A DNA stretch of 64,000 bases from CAMCXE01 sp036520615. GTDB taxonomy: Bacteria > Pseudomonadota > Gammaproteobacteria > Pseudomonadales > Cellvibrionaceae. The notes beneath the pieces were generated by a model. It saw only the letters and a program-made list of their open reading frames with translations, had not been told where the DNA came from and ran no database searches. The stretch is taken from NCBI GenBank assembly GCA_036520615.1, contig DATDJI010000091.1, positions 1-64,000 on the forward strand, read 5' to 3'. Shown one piece after another: positions 44,341 to 53,363 of the stretch. The position numbers and the translations under genes were made by a program. The first letter of the stretch is position 1. The number at the start of each line of letters is the position of its first letter.

Positions 44341-45941
44341 GGCCTGCTACCTGGGGCTGGTATCTGCCCGCAGGCATGATGGCGCTTTGGGTCTGTTTAC
44401 CGTTGATATTTGTGCTCGCCAGTTGGCACAGTCCTCAGGTGGAAGTTTGGCAGCACCTTGCCGCCACGGGTCTCGGGCGGCTACTGACCAATACACTGGT
44501 GTTGGTGGTCGGGGTTGGGATGCTTGTTGGCTTTTTAGGCGTAAGCCTGGCTTGGCTTACTGCCGCCTGTGAATTCCCCGGCCGGCGCCTATTTGATTGG
44601 GCGCTGCTATTGCCCTTAGCTTTACCCACTTATGTGGCAGCGTTCGTGGCTATGGGTTTGATGAGTTATTCCGGCCCAGTGTTGAGCCTGTGGCGAGAGT
44701 TGTTCGGCCAACACGCCTGGTACCCGGATATTCGCCATGCGGGCGGCGTGGTATTGGTCATGGGCAGTGTGCTTTACCCCTATGTATATATGCTCGTGCG
44801 AGCGGCATTTTTGCAGCAGGGTAAAACCCTTGTCGATGTAGCACGCACGCTGGGGCAAAACCCTTGGGGCGGGTTTTTCACTGTGGCGCTGCCGATGGCG
44901 CGACCAGCGGTATTTACCGGTATAGCCTTGGTGCTAATGGAAACCCTGGCGGATTTTGGCGCTGTAGCCGTGTTTAACTTCGACACCTTTACTACGGCTA
45001 TTTATAAAGCCTGGTTTGGTTTTGGCAACCTGCCTGCAGCCAGCCAACTTGCCTCGCTACTGCTATTTTGGGTGGCTCTGGTGCTCGGCTTTGAACAGCG
45101 CCAACAATCGCAAACCCGTGCACGTGGATTTAGCCAGCAAAAACACCAGCGGTTTGTTTTACGCGGCAAGTGGCGCTGGCTGGCGTGCGCTTATTGCAGC
45201 TTAATACTCGGCCTGTGTTTTGTTGTACCGGTGGCGCAGCTGATTATTTGGGTGGTAAAGACGGGTTTGAGTGGATTGGATGCGCGCTTTGCGCAGTTGA
45301 TTCAGCATTCATTTGTACTCGCAGGACTTACGGCACTGGCTGTGGCACTGCTTGCCATAGCGATAAGCTTTAGTGAGCGCTTTGCTAAGCGCGCGGGCCT
45401 GCGCTACCTCTCACGCTTTATTACGTTGGGCTACGCATTGCCGGGCTCGGTATTGGCGGTAGGGGTCATGATGAGTTTTACACTGATTGATCGCTACGCG
45501 CTTTGGCCGCTGATTGGTAGGGGTGAGCAGGTCCAACCTGTGTTACTCGGCAGCCTTTTCGCATTAATTCTGGCTTATACAATTCGCTTTTTTGCTGTCG
45601 GCTTAGGGCCTATTCAACAGGGGCTAGCGAGCGTGCGGCCGCATTTTCAAGAGGCGGCACAAACACTTGGGCAGCCCTTCAGTGTGATTCTGCGACGCAT
45701 TTATTGGCCGTTGCTGCGCCCTGGTTTGCTAACGGGATTGGTGCTTGTGTTAGTGGATGTGATGAAAGAAATGCCCGCCACCTTGTTATTGCGGCCATTC
45801 GGTTGGGATACGTTAGCGGTGCGCGTATATGAGATGACCTCAGAAGGCGAGTGGCAAAAGGCCGCGCTGCCCGCTCTATGCTTAGTGTTAGTGTCTATCG
45901 TACCGGTAGTGTTGGCGATTCGACGCTCACGGCAGAATTAG
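44337..45941 (+). CDS. fbpB: Fe(III) ABC transporter permease (fused FbpB type)
   Basis: 534 residues with two homologous permease halves, each with about six helices and an EAA loop: VDVARTLGQNPWGGFFTVAL in the first half and QEAAQTLGQPFSVILRRIYW in the second. Starts with ATG inside the stop of fbpA (4-base overlap). No ATPase (FbpC) gene follows; the next gene is convergent, so the ATPase must be supplied from elsewhere. Family members move Fe(III) or related cations; the Fur-box supports iron. Confidence 0.92.
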   Translation: MRPATWGWYLPAGMMALWVCLPLIFVLASWHSPQVEVWQHLAATGLGRLLTNTLVLVVGVGMLVGFLGVSLAWLTAACEFPGRRLFDWALLLPLALPTYVAAFVAMGLMSYSGPVLSLWRELFGQHAWYPDIRHAGGVVLVMGSVLYPYVYMLVRAAFLQQGKTLVDVARTLGQNPWGGFFTVALPMARPAVFTGIALVLMETLADFGAVAVFNFDTFTTAIYKAWFGFGNLPAASQLASLLLFWVALVLGFEQRQQSQTRARGFSQQKHQRFVLRGKWRWLACAYCSLILGLCFVVPVAQLIIWVVKTGLSGLDARFAQLIQHSFVLAGLTALAVALLAIAISFSERFAKRAGLRYLSRFITLGYALPGSVLAVGVMMSFTLIDRYALWPLIGRGEQVQPVLLGSLFALILAYTIRFFAVGLGPIQQGLASVRPHFQEAAQTLGQPFSVILRRIYWPLLRPGLLTGLVLVLVDVMKEMPATLLLRPFGWDTLAVRVYEMTSEGEWQKAALPALCLVLVSIVPVVLAIRRSRQN

Positions 45942-45958
45942 CCTAAACCTTTTAGAAC

Positions 45959-47338
45959 CTACTGTTGGCCAGTGGCCAAGGCGGCAATGTGGGCCGCAGC
46001 CTGTTCGCAGTTGTTGGCAGTCGCGCATTGTTGCTGCCACTGGGTAAGGCTAAATAAATTGTCGCCCATCCACTGCGCGGGTAATTGCCAGAGTTTTGCG
46101 CGTCTGAAATCGGCAGTGTTAAAACGCCCGACGTCAAAACGGCGCAATACTAATACCGGGCGCTCGCCTGCGCCGCATTCAAACCAAGCGCCAAGCTCGT
46201 CGATTTGTTTAGATGTGCAGGCAATGTCTGGATGCCAATTGCCTTGAATAAACGGTACCAGTTTGTCTTTAGTAGCCGTGCGCTGGTATTGCCAGCGCTG
46301 CACCCAACTGTCATCGGACCAGCCTTGCTCCACTGTGCCCGCTTGCGGCATCGGCGGTGCTATGGCCCAGGCCGGCGGGGCGGAAGCTTGTATCCTTAAG
46401 GGTTCAAGCCAAGCCGAGGGTACAGGTGGGCGCAGGCTTAAAGCCAACATTATCGGTCCGAGGCTAAGCACAAGCAGGATCGTTAATAGATGCGAAAGCG
46501 GCAGGCTAAACAGCTGAGTTGATGTGCGCACCGCCGAGCGCACAGGTGCAAAATACAACGGCGGCACAATTACGCCTGCAAATAACAGCCAGCCGAAGGT
46601 TTCATGGTCGGACACCAAGCTGTTCTGCATCTGGGAGTAATAACCGACCAATACCAAAATAAAGATCCGCACCCAATTGGTAATCATTCCGAGCGCTAGG
46701 GCCACGGCCATCGTGGCCCAATAGCCGCGTGCGGGGTAATAATTCAAGCAGGCCAGCATATGCCCCAAGGCCAGTGCGATTACTATATATCTAAGGCCTG
46801 AGCAGCCTTCAGCGATAACAATTTGGCCGTAGGGCAGGCTAATTGTTGTGCCATCGATATGGGCGGTTATACCCGCCAGCTCCACCATCTGCCCGACGAC
46901 AAAACCACTTAAAACGGTAGCTGTAGAATTTAATTCCCCCCAAACGCTAGTGGCAAACAGCGGCAATAATAAAATAGCTTTGTAGCGCCAGGCCTGTACA
47001 AACCCCAGCCATGCTGTATAGGCCAGGGTGATAACCAGCAACAAAGCTGCCTCGGCTAGTACAGTAATTTGTACGGATTGCAGTAAAAACCACAGAGTCG
47101 AACCCGCGCCCAGAGCCGCAGCGCGCAGTGCAAAATGCTTGCGCGGCGACGACGGGCAGGGGCGTTTCCAGAGCAGCCAGAGAAATACAGTAGCTACCAA
47201 AATCCCATGCGATAAGCCCTTATCCCACTCAACCCATCGTCCCGCCAGTACTCCTAACGTAGGCCAATACAGCCCAGCTATGACAGGAATAATGATGAGA
47301 ACAAACAGGTGTTGCGGGGCTAAGTTTAAGCGTCGCAT
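45959..47338 (-). CDS. Exosortase-family membrane protease/transpeptidase
   Basis: 459 residues. Eight or so N-terminal membrane helices with the exosortase triad: Cys179 in IAEGCSGLRY, Arg224 in TNWVRIF, and His245 in SDHETFGW. A C-terminal periplasmic domain of about 185 residues after the helices (~275-459) is not clearly EpsI-like. Exosortases cut PEP-CTERM-type sorting tails and usually sit in exopolysaccharide loci; here the neighbours are a sugar transporter and an iron permease. I saw no PEP-CTERM substrate in the window. The start ATG has no visible ribosome binding site. Confidence 0.85.
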   Translation of the reverse strand: MRRLNLAPQHLFVLIIIPVIAGLYWPTLGVLAGRWVEWDKGLSHGILVATVFLWLLWKRPCPSSPRKHFALRAAALGAGSTLWFLLQSVQITVLAEAALLLVITLAYTAWLGFVQAWRYKAILLLPLFATSVWGELNSTATVLSGFVVGQMVELAGITAHIDGTTISLPYGQIVIAEGCSGLRYIVIALALGHMLACLNYYPARGYWATMAVALALGMITNWVRIFILVLVGYYSQMQNSLVSDHETFGWLLFAGVIVPPLYFAPVRSAVRTSTQLFSLPLSHLLTILLVLSLGPIMLALSLRPPVPSAWLEPLRIQASAPPAWAIAPPMPQAGTVEQGWSDDSWVQRWQYQRTATKDKLVPFIQGNWHPDIACTSKQIDELGAWFECGAGERPVLVLRRFDVGRFNTADFRRAKLWQLPAQWMGDNLFSLTQWQQQCATANNCEQAAAHIAALATGQQ

Positions 47339-47398
47339 GGGTGAGGGGTTCGCAAAAAGCGCCGAACAACAGGCGTGCTGTCGTATCGATGCTGAATA

Positions 47399-48670
47399 TT
47401 ACTGTGGCTGCAGAGTGTTTTTGTGGCCTTTCAAGCCGTAAAACACAATGTAGAGATAACACAGAATAGGCAATAAAAAGGACAGCTGCAGGCCAAGCGT
47501 GTCCGCCAGAGCGCCCTGCGCTAGAGGAATTAACGCACCACCTACTATTGCCATACACAAAATTGATGAACCCTGGCTCGTGTGCCGGCCAAGACCTGTA
47601 ACTGCCAGGCTAAATATAGTGGGGAACATTACTGAATTGCACAGGCCCACTGCGAGTATGGCCCACATAGCAACGGATCCCGAAGCGAATACCGCCACCA
47701 AAATCAACACCACCGCTGCCACTGCATTAAACGCCAACACCTTGCCGCCGGGGATTGATTGCATAACCGCCGAACCGATAAAGCGTCCAATCATGGCACC
47801 GCCCCAGTAATAACTCACAAAATTGGCGGCATCTTTTTCGGCAAGACCTGCAATTTCGGGCAAGCCAATAAAATTTACCAGTAAGCTGCCGATGGCAACC
47901 TCACCGCCTACGTAAACAAAAATACCCACCGCACCTAGCACCAAATGCGTGTATTGCCAGGCGGAACCGGAATCTTGCGCGCTGGCGGGCAGTGCCTCAT
48001 CGACGATGATAGGCAGCTTTAAAAAGGCAAATATGGCGGCGAGTAATAACAGTGCGGAAGCAAGTGCCACATAGGGAATTTGTACGGCTTGAGCCTTCGC
48101 TTGTAACAAAGCATCGCCACTGAGGTTCGAATCCACGGCCACTGCGCCTAATATCAATGCCCCGCCGATCATAGGAGCGATCGTGGTGCCAAACGAATTA
48201 AAAGCTTGTGTCAGGGTTAGACGGCTGGAAGCAGTGGCAGGCTTACCCAAAATGGCCACATAGGGGTTGGCGGAGACTTGTAAAATTGTAATACCTGCAG
48301 CCAACACAAATAACGCTGATAAAAACACGCCGTAAGCGCGCAGCGCAGCAGCTGGGTAAAACAGTAGACAACCCGCCGCTGCAACTACCAAGCCGATAAC
48401 TGCACCGGTTTTATAGCCTACTTTTTTAACCAACAAGCCCGCGGGCAGGGAGACTAAGAAGTACGCACCAAAGAAACAAAATTGGATCAACATCCCCTGT
48501 GTGTAATTTAAATCAAACACCTCCTTTAAATGGGGGATCAAGATATCGTTTAAGCAAGTAAGAAACCCCCACATAAAAAACAACGTGGTCAGGGCCGAAA
48601 GAGCAAATGTGTAATTTTGCGGGCTTGAGCTGCCGGTGGTAGCAGTCGCGGAAGGAGAAAATCCAGCCAT
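47399..48670 (-). CDS. FucP-type sugar:proton symporter (MFS)
   Basis: 423 residues, 12 predicted helices. Family pattern: LFFMWGFLTCLNDILIPHLK, a GYKTGAVIGL loop, ITILQVSANPYVAILGKP, LTQAFNSFGTTIAPMIGG, and late NSVMFPTIFSLAVTGLG. These fit the FucP / glucose-galactose (GluP) / GlcNAc (NagP) group. AGAGG lies 8 bases before the ATG. The substrate cannot be told from the sequence. It lies 60 bases upstream of the exosortase gene on the same strand, possibly cotranscribed, and downstream of a GntR-type regulator gene. Confidence 0.88.
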   Translation of the reverse strand: MAGFSPSATATTGSSSPQNYTFALSALTTLFFMWGFLTCLNDILIPHLKEVFDLNYTQGMLIQFCFFGAYFLVSLPAGLLVKKVGYKTGAVIGLVVAAAGCLLFYPAAALRAYGVFLSALFVLAAGITILQVSANPYVAILGKPATASSRLTLTQAFNSFGTTIAPMIGGALILGAVAVDSNLSGDALLQAKAQAVQIPYVALASALLLLAAIFAFLKLPIIVDEALPASAQDSGSAWQYTHLVLGAVGIFVYVGGEVAIGSLLVNFIGLPEIAGLAEKDAANFVSYYWGGAMIGRFIGSAVMQSIPGGKVLAFNAVAAVVLILVAVFASGSVAMWAILAVGLCNSVMFPTIFSLAVTGLGRHTSQGSSILCMAIVGGALIPLAQGALADTLGLQLSFLLPILCYLYIVFYGLKGHKNTLQPQ

Positions 48671-48865
48671 AGAAACGCCTCTTTAATTATTGTGTTTAAG
48701 TAGGTAGCAACCGCTTATGTTAAGAAACCAAGGTAAAAACTACCGTTGGCGCACACTTAAGCTGAGGTACTAGGTTAATTTGGGCGGGCTATTATGCGCA
48801 TTCCCCCTGGTAGGAGCTATGCCTAATTGAGTGTTCCTGTAGTCAAAGCCTGAGCAGCTTAGAAA

Positions 48866-48892
48866 TGGGAGATGAAAATGTTTCATCTCCCA
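48866..48892. repeat. Perfect 12-bp inverted repeat
   Basis: TGGGAGATGAAA / TTTCATCTCCCA with a 3-base loop. No clean T-tract on either strand. It may be an mRNA hairpin or an operator for the transporter gene (its start is ~195 bases away). Confidence 0.7.
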
Positions 48893-48918
48893 ATGGCTTA
48901 TGCCGTAACAAAATGCAA

Positions 48919-48943
48919 AAAGCGCTCTAAATGCGAGCGCTTT
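48919..48943 (-). terminator. Terminator of the GntR gene
   Basis: On the minus strand AAAGCGCTC / GAGCGCTTT with a 7-base loop, followed by TT and then G; 29 bases after the stop codon. Confidence 0.75.
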
Positions 48944-48971
48944 GAATTAAATTTATAGCGAGGGGCTGAGC

Positions 48972-49673
48972 TTAGGTGCAGGCGGCTTCGGCGCTAAATG
49001 ACCAGCCGAAGCACTCGGTCATTAACCGCCGCATGGCCGAGGCGGCGGCAGCTGCACGGCCTTCAATAAGCGCCTGGCAGACGGCGCGGTGAGGCTCGGT
49101 CGAGTGGGGTAAGCGATTGATGCGCCCACTGTGTAAACGAAGGGAAACACGCAGAAAATCCTCAAATTGCGAGAAAAATCGGTTGCCGCTGGCGAGCAAG
49201 AACGCGCGCATAAAGCCCTCATGAGATTGAGCCCACAATTGCGGATTGCCCTGCGACTCTTCAACGGCCTGCAGCGCTTGGGATACGTTATCCAAAACCT
49301 TGCCGTCGTTGGAGCGGCAGGCCAATGACACAGCTTCAGGTGCTATAGCCCAACACATTTCGGCAAATTCTCGCCGCAAAGCATCACTGGGACGCGCTTC
49401 AAGAACCCAATGTAACACCTCTGTATCAAACAAGTTCCAATACTGTAGGGGCTGAACACGAATGCCTTGACGGGGCCGTGAGGCGATCAACCCTTTGGCA
49501 GTAAGCATTTTCACCGCTTCGCGCGTAACGCTGCGACTCGTACCAAACTGAGTGGAGATTTCAGCTTCCGTGGGCAGGCAGCTGGATTCATCATATTTAC
49601 CCTGCACAATAGCCTGGCCCAACGCGTTGGCTACCAGCTGTGTAAGGTTAAGCCCACCATCAACTAACGACAT
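48972..49673 (-). CDS. GntR/FadR-family (FCD domain) transcriptional regulator
   Basis: 233 residues. Winged helix of the FadR subgroup: ALGQAIVQGKYDESSCLPTE, ISTQFGTSRSVTREAVKML, and KGLIASRPRQGIRVQP. The FCD ligand domain (~80-225) has REFAEMCWAIAPEAVSLACR, and a metal-site-like HEGFMRAFLLASGNRFF. AGAGG lies before the ATG. Members respond to sugar acids or organic acids. It is on the same strand as the transporter but followed by a terminator, so control of that gene in trans is a guess. A 26-bp direct repeat lies in its promoter region. Confidence 0.9.
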   Translation of the reverse strand: MSLVDGGLNLTQLVANALGQAIVQGKYDESSCLPTEAEISTQFGTSRSVTREAVKMLTAKGLIASRPRQGIRVQPLQYWNLFDTEVLHWVLEARPSDALRREFAEMCWAIAPEAVSLACRSNDGKVLDNVSQALQAVEESQGNPQLWAQSHEGFMRAFLLASGNRFFSQFEDFLRVSLRLHSGRINRLPHSTEPHRAVCQALIEGRAAAAASAMRRLMTECFGWSFSAEAACT

Positions 49674-50179
49674 ACGATACCTCTAAAATTCAGCTGACTT
49701 GGGGCAGCAAAGACCACATTATGGTTGATTATCTTTAATTAATGTCATTTTAACTATAAATTAAGCGCAGTAGTAGTGTCATTTTAACTATAATTGAAGC
49801 GCAAGTGTTACATAAGTCTTACTTTATTTTTAATTATTTTTCTGTAACAGCCTTCATCATATTATTGTCTTACTATATGTTCATATATAGCCTAGTGTTT
49901 AACCTAAATACAACTGATAAATGTGAGAAAAGGGAGATTTTTACGTTATGACCAGCGCTCACTGAAGTGACTATAGGTCCAGATGACTAAGTAGGAGTTG
50001 ACGGACTCTTCGCCAGGCGGCTCTGCGAAAATTGAGCAGGTACATATGTAACAAGTGGCAGGCAACGGCTGCGCGAGCAAAAGGATGTTTTAAAGGATTC
50101 TATAAAGGTTGGCGCAGATTTATCGTCGGAGCCGATTTCGCGTTATGCTTGGCGGTATTTTTCCTAAGGCTCTTTTTAT
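49674..50179. other. Divergent intergenic region GntR / protease
   Basis: About 505 bases. It contains the 26-bp direct repeat (49744-49803) and an AT-rich partial palindrome at 49874-49891 (CTATAT...ATATAG). A plus-strand ORF from 50032 overlaps the protease in another frame and is rejected. Confidence 0.5.
49744..49803. promoter_or_regulatory. Two direct repeats of 26 bp in the gntR promoter region
   Basis: Copies at 49744-49769 and 49778-49803 start 34 bases apart and share an identical 15-base GTCATTTTAACTATA followed by similar AT-rich sequence and GCGCA. The 34-base period is about 3.2 helical turns. They lie 71-130 bases before the regulator start. They are candidate operator sites, possibly autoregulatory. 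Confidence 0.6.
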
Positions 50180-51442
50180 ATGACATCACCCGGCGCGCTG
50201 TGGCCACTTTGGTGGCTGCTCCTGTCCTTTAACAGTACTGCTATATGTGCGGCTACTGCCGACGGGGTTTACTCCCGTTACGCCCCTTCTTTGTATCAAA
50301 TACGTATTATGGAAAATCGCTCAGGCAGCCGCGCCGCCCTTGGCTCAGGCTTTGTCGTCAGCGACGGTAAATTGGTTGCCACCAACTATCACGTAGTTTC
50401 GAACAAGGTGATGGAGCCGAACAAATACCGTATTGAAATTGACCTCGGCGGCAAACCCCAGGTCGCGACAATTGTGCGTGTAGATGCGGTGCATGATTTA
50501 GCCTTGCTGTCTCTGGAGGGTACTCCGCCGTTGGGCGCAGCCTTAGTCATTGCCAGGCAGGCTCCGCAAAAAGGCGAAGTGCTTTACTCTTTGGGCAATC
50601 CTCACGACATCGGCATGACGGTGGTGGTCGGCAATTACAATGGTCTTGTTGAGCACAGCCCGGTGGAGCAAATCCACTTCAGCGGCGCTATTAACTCCGG
50701 CATGAGTGGCGGCCCCACGGTCAATGGTGACGGACAGGTAATAGGTGTAAACGTAGCGACCGCAGGTAACCAAATCGGCTTTTTAGTGCCGGGCCACTAT
50801 TTGCAAACGCTGATCGAAAAAGCTCAAGAACCCCTAGATAAGCCGTTATTAGAGGATATGGCCGAGCAGATAAAAGCCCATACAACAGCATTACTAGATG
50901 AACTGCTCGCGCAACCCTGGCACCCGGAGCCCATGGGCAAGGTATCGATTTTTGCTAAAGCTGTGCCCTGGGTGGAGTGCTGGGGTAATAGTGAAGAGAA
51001 AAAAGAACTCGGTACATTAGAAGTCTCTCGCGGCTGTAATTCCAGCAACCAGTTATTCCTCAGTGATAAATTTTCCAGCGGCTATGTGGAGTACGAGTTT
51101 TTTTATTTCTCCGCTCAAAACTGGCCTTCGGCAAGTGTGTACCGTTATATGGCCCGCAACACCGCCAATGCCATGCCGGGCAACCAAGTAGCTAAAGTAC
51201 ATGCGGGCAATTACACCTGCAGCGACGACTGGTACGCTACTCCGCAGGGCGGTAGCAAACGCATCAGCTATTGCACCCGTCCCTACAAACAGCTGCCCGG
51301 TTTATTTGATGTTTTTTACGTCGGTGTGACTAGCGATCGAAGCCATGAGGTGGCTATGGACCACTACACGTTAGCAGGCGTGACACAGGAAGCCTCACTG
51401 CGATTTTTTGCGCGTTTTAAGGAGCAGATGTTGTGGCAATAA
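50180..51442 (+). CDS. Secreted trypsin-like serine protease with unknown C-terminal domain
   Basis: 420 residues. Signal peptide (LWPLWWLLLSFNSTAICA). Protease domain (~40-205) with the triad: His in TNYHVVS, Asp in VHDLALLSLEG, Ser in INSGMSGGPTVNGDG, resembling DegP/trypsin_2. No PDZ domain follows; instead there are about 200 residues with several Cys and aromatic residues and no family I recognise. AAGG lies about 11 bases upstream of the ATG. It overlaps the next gene by 10 bases. The protein acts in the periplasm or outside the cell; its substrate is unknown. Confidence 0.87.
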   Translation: MTSPGALWPLWWLLLSFNSTAICAATADGVYSRYAPSLYQIRIMENRSGSRAALGSGFVVSDGKLVATNYHVVSNKVMEPNKYRIEIDLGGKPQVATIVRVDAVHDLALLSLEGTPPLGAALVIARQAPQKGEVLYSLGNPHDIGMTVVVGNYNGLVEHSPVEQIHFSGAINSGMSGGPTVNGDGQVIGVNVATAGNQIGFLVPGHYLQTLIEKAQEPLDKPLLEDMAEQIKAHTTALLDELLAQPWHPEPMGKVSIFAKAVPWVECWGNSEEKKELGTLEVSRGCNSSNQLFLSDKFSSGYVEYEFFYFSAQNWPSASVYRYMARNTANAMPGNQVAKVHAGNYTCSDDWYATPQGGSKRISYCTRPYKQLPGLFDVFYVGVTSDRSHEVAMDHYTLAGVTQEASLRFFARFKEQMLWQ

Positions 51443-52476
51443 TTATCGAACACACCGACCCCAGCGGTCATGTATTGCGGCAACAGCGCTTTGAGACAAC
51501 AAGCGTAAGCATCGGCCGCAGCTTCAGCGCCGATATGATCCTCACCGACCCTTATGTAGATGCCGAACATTGCACGGTGGCTTGCGATACTGACACTAGC
51601 CAGCTGCGCCTTAAAGATCTAGGCGCCAAAAACGGTCTTTGGTGGTTAGATAACAAACATCATAAGCAACGAGTTATCAGCGAGCGCGCTATCGCATCCG
51701 GCCAAACCATATTGCTGGGTAAAACTTATCTACGCATCTACCATCATTCGCACGCGGTGCCGCAAGCGCTTTCGATCGCCCGCGATGACGCTATCACAGG
51801 TTTTTTCGGCCATGCCGGGCTTATTCTGGTCGTAGCGGTATTGGCTTTGGGACTCGATATCCTGGGCCAATATTTAGATCACCCTATTGGGGGCAGCTGG
51901 GTAGAGCGCGGGCGGGAAGCCTTTTACGGTTTATTAGGGTTAATAGCCCTCAGTAGTTTTTGGGCACTGCTTGGTAAAGGTCTGGTACAGCACGCGCGCT
52001 TTCGCTTTCACTTAGGGTTGTCGTTTTGTGTTATGGCCGTGTGGGTGGTTTGGGAATTTATTCAGCCCTCGATGATGTATAACCTTAACTTCACGAAAGC
52101 CACAGCGGACTGGCTAAATCGCGGCTTGCAAGCGGTGGTGTTAGGTGGCGCTCTGTATCTGGCGTTAAGTTTTAGTACGCGCCTAAGCACCCGTGTGCGA
52201 GCACTTTTAGCGGGTTTAGTACCTCTACTCGTGCTCGGCTCAGGGCTTAGCACGCTTATTGAAACGAAAAATCGCTTCCGCCCAGTGCCGCCTTACAGCC
52301 ATGTACTGGTGGAGCCGACGCTGCAATGGCGCAGCCCTGCCGCTTGGGACACGCTACCTGCTGCAGCCGAGAAAGCTTATAAACCCTACGACCCACATGC
52401 CGACGATACCGACGCCGACGTCAGTGACGACACCACTGACGAGAGCCCGGATCCGGCCACTACCGCCGAGGAATAA
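51433..52476 (+). CDS. Membrane-anchored FHA-domain protein
   Basis: 347 residues from the GTG at 51433, with AAGGAG eight bases upstream, inside the end of the protease gene. The N-terminal FHA domain (~1-107) has the core SVSIGRSFSADMILTDPYVD, EHCTVAC, and DLGAKNGLWW. Then about four to five membrane segments (~120-275) and an acidic C-terminal tail rich in Asp, Thr and Pro. FHA domains bind phosphothreonine on partner proteins, so the FHA side faces the cytoplasm. No kinase or phosphatase gene is adjacent. Confidence 0.85.
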   Translation: MAIIIEHTDPSGHVLRQQRFETTSVSIGRSFSADMILTDPYVDAEHCTVACDTDTSQLRLKDLGAKNGLWWLDNKHHKQRVISERAIASGQTILLGKTYLRIYHHSHAVPQALSIARDDAITGFFGHAGLILVVAVLALGLDILGQYLDHPIGGSWVERGREAFYGLLGLIALSSFWALLGKGLVQHARFRFHLGLSFCVMAVWVVWEFIQPSMMYNLNFTKATADWLNRGLQAVVLGGALYLALSFSTRLSTRVRALLAGLVPLLVLGSGLSTLIETKNRFRPVPPYSHVLVEPTLQWRSPAAWDTLPAAAEKAYKPYDPHADDTDADVSDDTTDESPDPATTAEE

Positions 52477-52478
52477 CT

Positions 52479-52790
52479 ATGAAAGCCTTATGTACCTCCC
52501 TAGCAATGAGCGCCCTGTTAGCTGGCTGCGCCTGGGTAACACCCACCACCCGTGGCCAAGCAATTGCCTACTTACAGCCTGAGCAAGTACAAAGCTGCCA
52601 AAAGCTCGGCCGCGTATCGGTGGAGACAGTTAATAAAGTGGTGTTGCTGTCGCGCGAGGCTAAAACCGTGCGAAACGAACTGATCACTATGGCTAAAAAT
52701 GAGGCTGTGGTGCTCAAAGCCGACACGATCGCACCAGAAACGGAAATCACAGACGGCCGCCAGAGTTTCCTTGCTTATCGATGCCGCTAA
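52479..52790 (+). CDS. DUF4156 lipoprotein
   Basis: 103 residues. Lipoprotein signal with lipobox LAGC. The mature part contains QSCQKLGRVSVETVNKV, RNELITMAKNEAVVLKADTI and a C-terminal AYRCR, which fits DUF4156. It starts 2 bases after the FHA gene stop, so it belongs to the same operon. Function unknown; probably anchored in the outer membrane. Confidence 0.8.
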   Translation: MKALCTSLAMSALLAGCAWVTPTTRGQAIAYLQPEQVQSCQKLGRVSVETVNKVVLLSREAKTVRNELITMAKNEAVVLKADTIAPETEITDGRQSFLAYRCR

Positions 52791-53027
52791 ATTTAAATCG
52801 CTCGCTTCTTGGGTTTAAGTTTAGAAAAGCAGGGGTTCGGGCTGTTCAATACCAGTATTCTGAACCGCTGATTTAAAAGCGGCACAATCTCATTTGAAAT
52901 TTCGACTTAAGTTAGGTACGAGTTGCCGCAGATTAAATGTTTATTGCGTGATGCTTGGGATTAATTACTTGTGCGCGCCTTTAACCTTTTGCAAATACGC
53001 GAGAATAGACCCATCCGTTGATTAAAT

Positions 53028-53360
53028 TTACTGAGCATTTAATTGGATTGTTTGCTCAGGAGTAAGCGGATCAAAATGTGTGCCCCAAGGCTGATAAAGG
53101 CTGAATTTTTTGCCATTTTTACCGCTTTCAGGATTAGCGTTCCAAGGCACTAGATACAGCATCATAGGTGATTCATCAGCTATAGCCGTGTTATTGGTTG
53201 TATTGTTCGTATCGGCATTATTTTGCTCAACGGGTACAGATTTATCGGCAGCGGCAACATTTGCGCTAATTACACCTGATAAACATACACAAAACACGCG
53301 CGCCTTAAAAAAAGCAATGGCTGTATTCTTTAAAATAACTATGTAATTTAAATTTTTCAT
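53028..53360 (-). CDS. Hypothetical exported protein, last gene of a TPR cluster
   Basis: 110 residues. A long N-terminal hydrophobic/basic region (to ~38) ends in VAAADKS, a likely signal-peptidase site. The mature part is Asn/Thr-rich at first (NNADTNNTTNNTAIAD) and then has MMLYLVPWNANP and SLYQPWGTHFDPLTPE. I do not recognise a family. It begins 3 bases after the stop of the preceding TPR gene, so it is cotranscribed and should act with the TPR proteins in the envelope. Confidence 0.6.
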   Translation of the reverse strand: MKNLNYIVILKNTAIAFFKARVFCVCLSGVISANVAAADKSVPVEQNNADTNNTTNNTAIADESPMMLYLVPWNANPESGKNGKKFSLYQPWGTHFDPLTPEQTIQLNAQ

Positions 53361-53363
53361 AAT

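Larger units (their letters stand above)
48671..48971. other. Interval between transporter and GntR genes
   Basis: About 300 bases, with two hairpins annotated separately; no gene. Confidence 0.5.

Noticed and set aside
45959..47338. PEP-CTERM substrate search for the exosortase
   Set aside because: No protein in the window ends with a PEP motif, helix and basic tail; the LRR and TPR lipoproteins do not.
50032..50232. 66-codon ORF overlapping the protease start
   Set aside because: Different frame from the protease, no domain, and the protease has a clear signal peptide and motifs.
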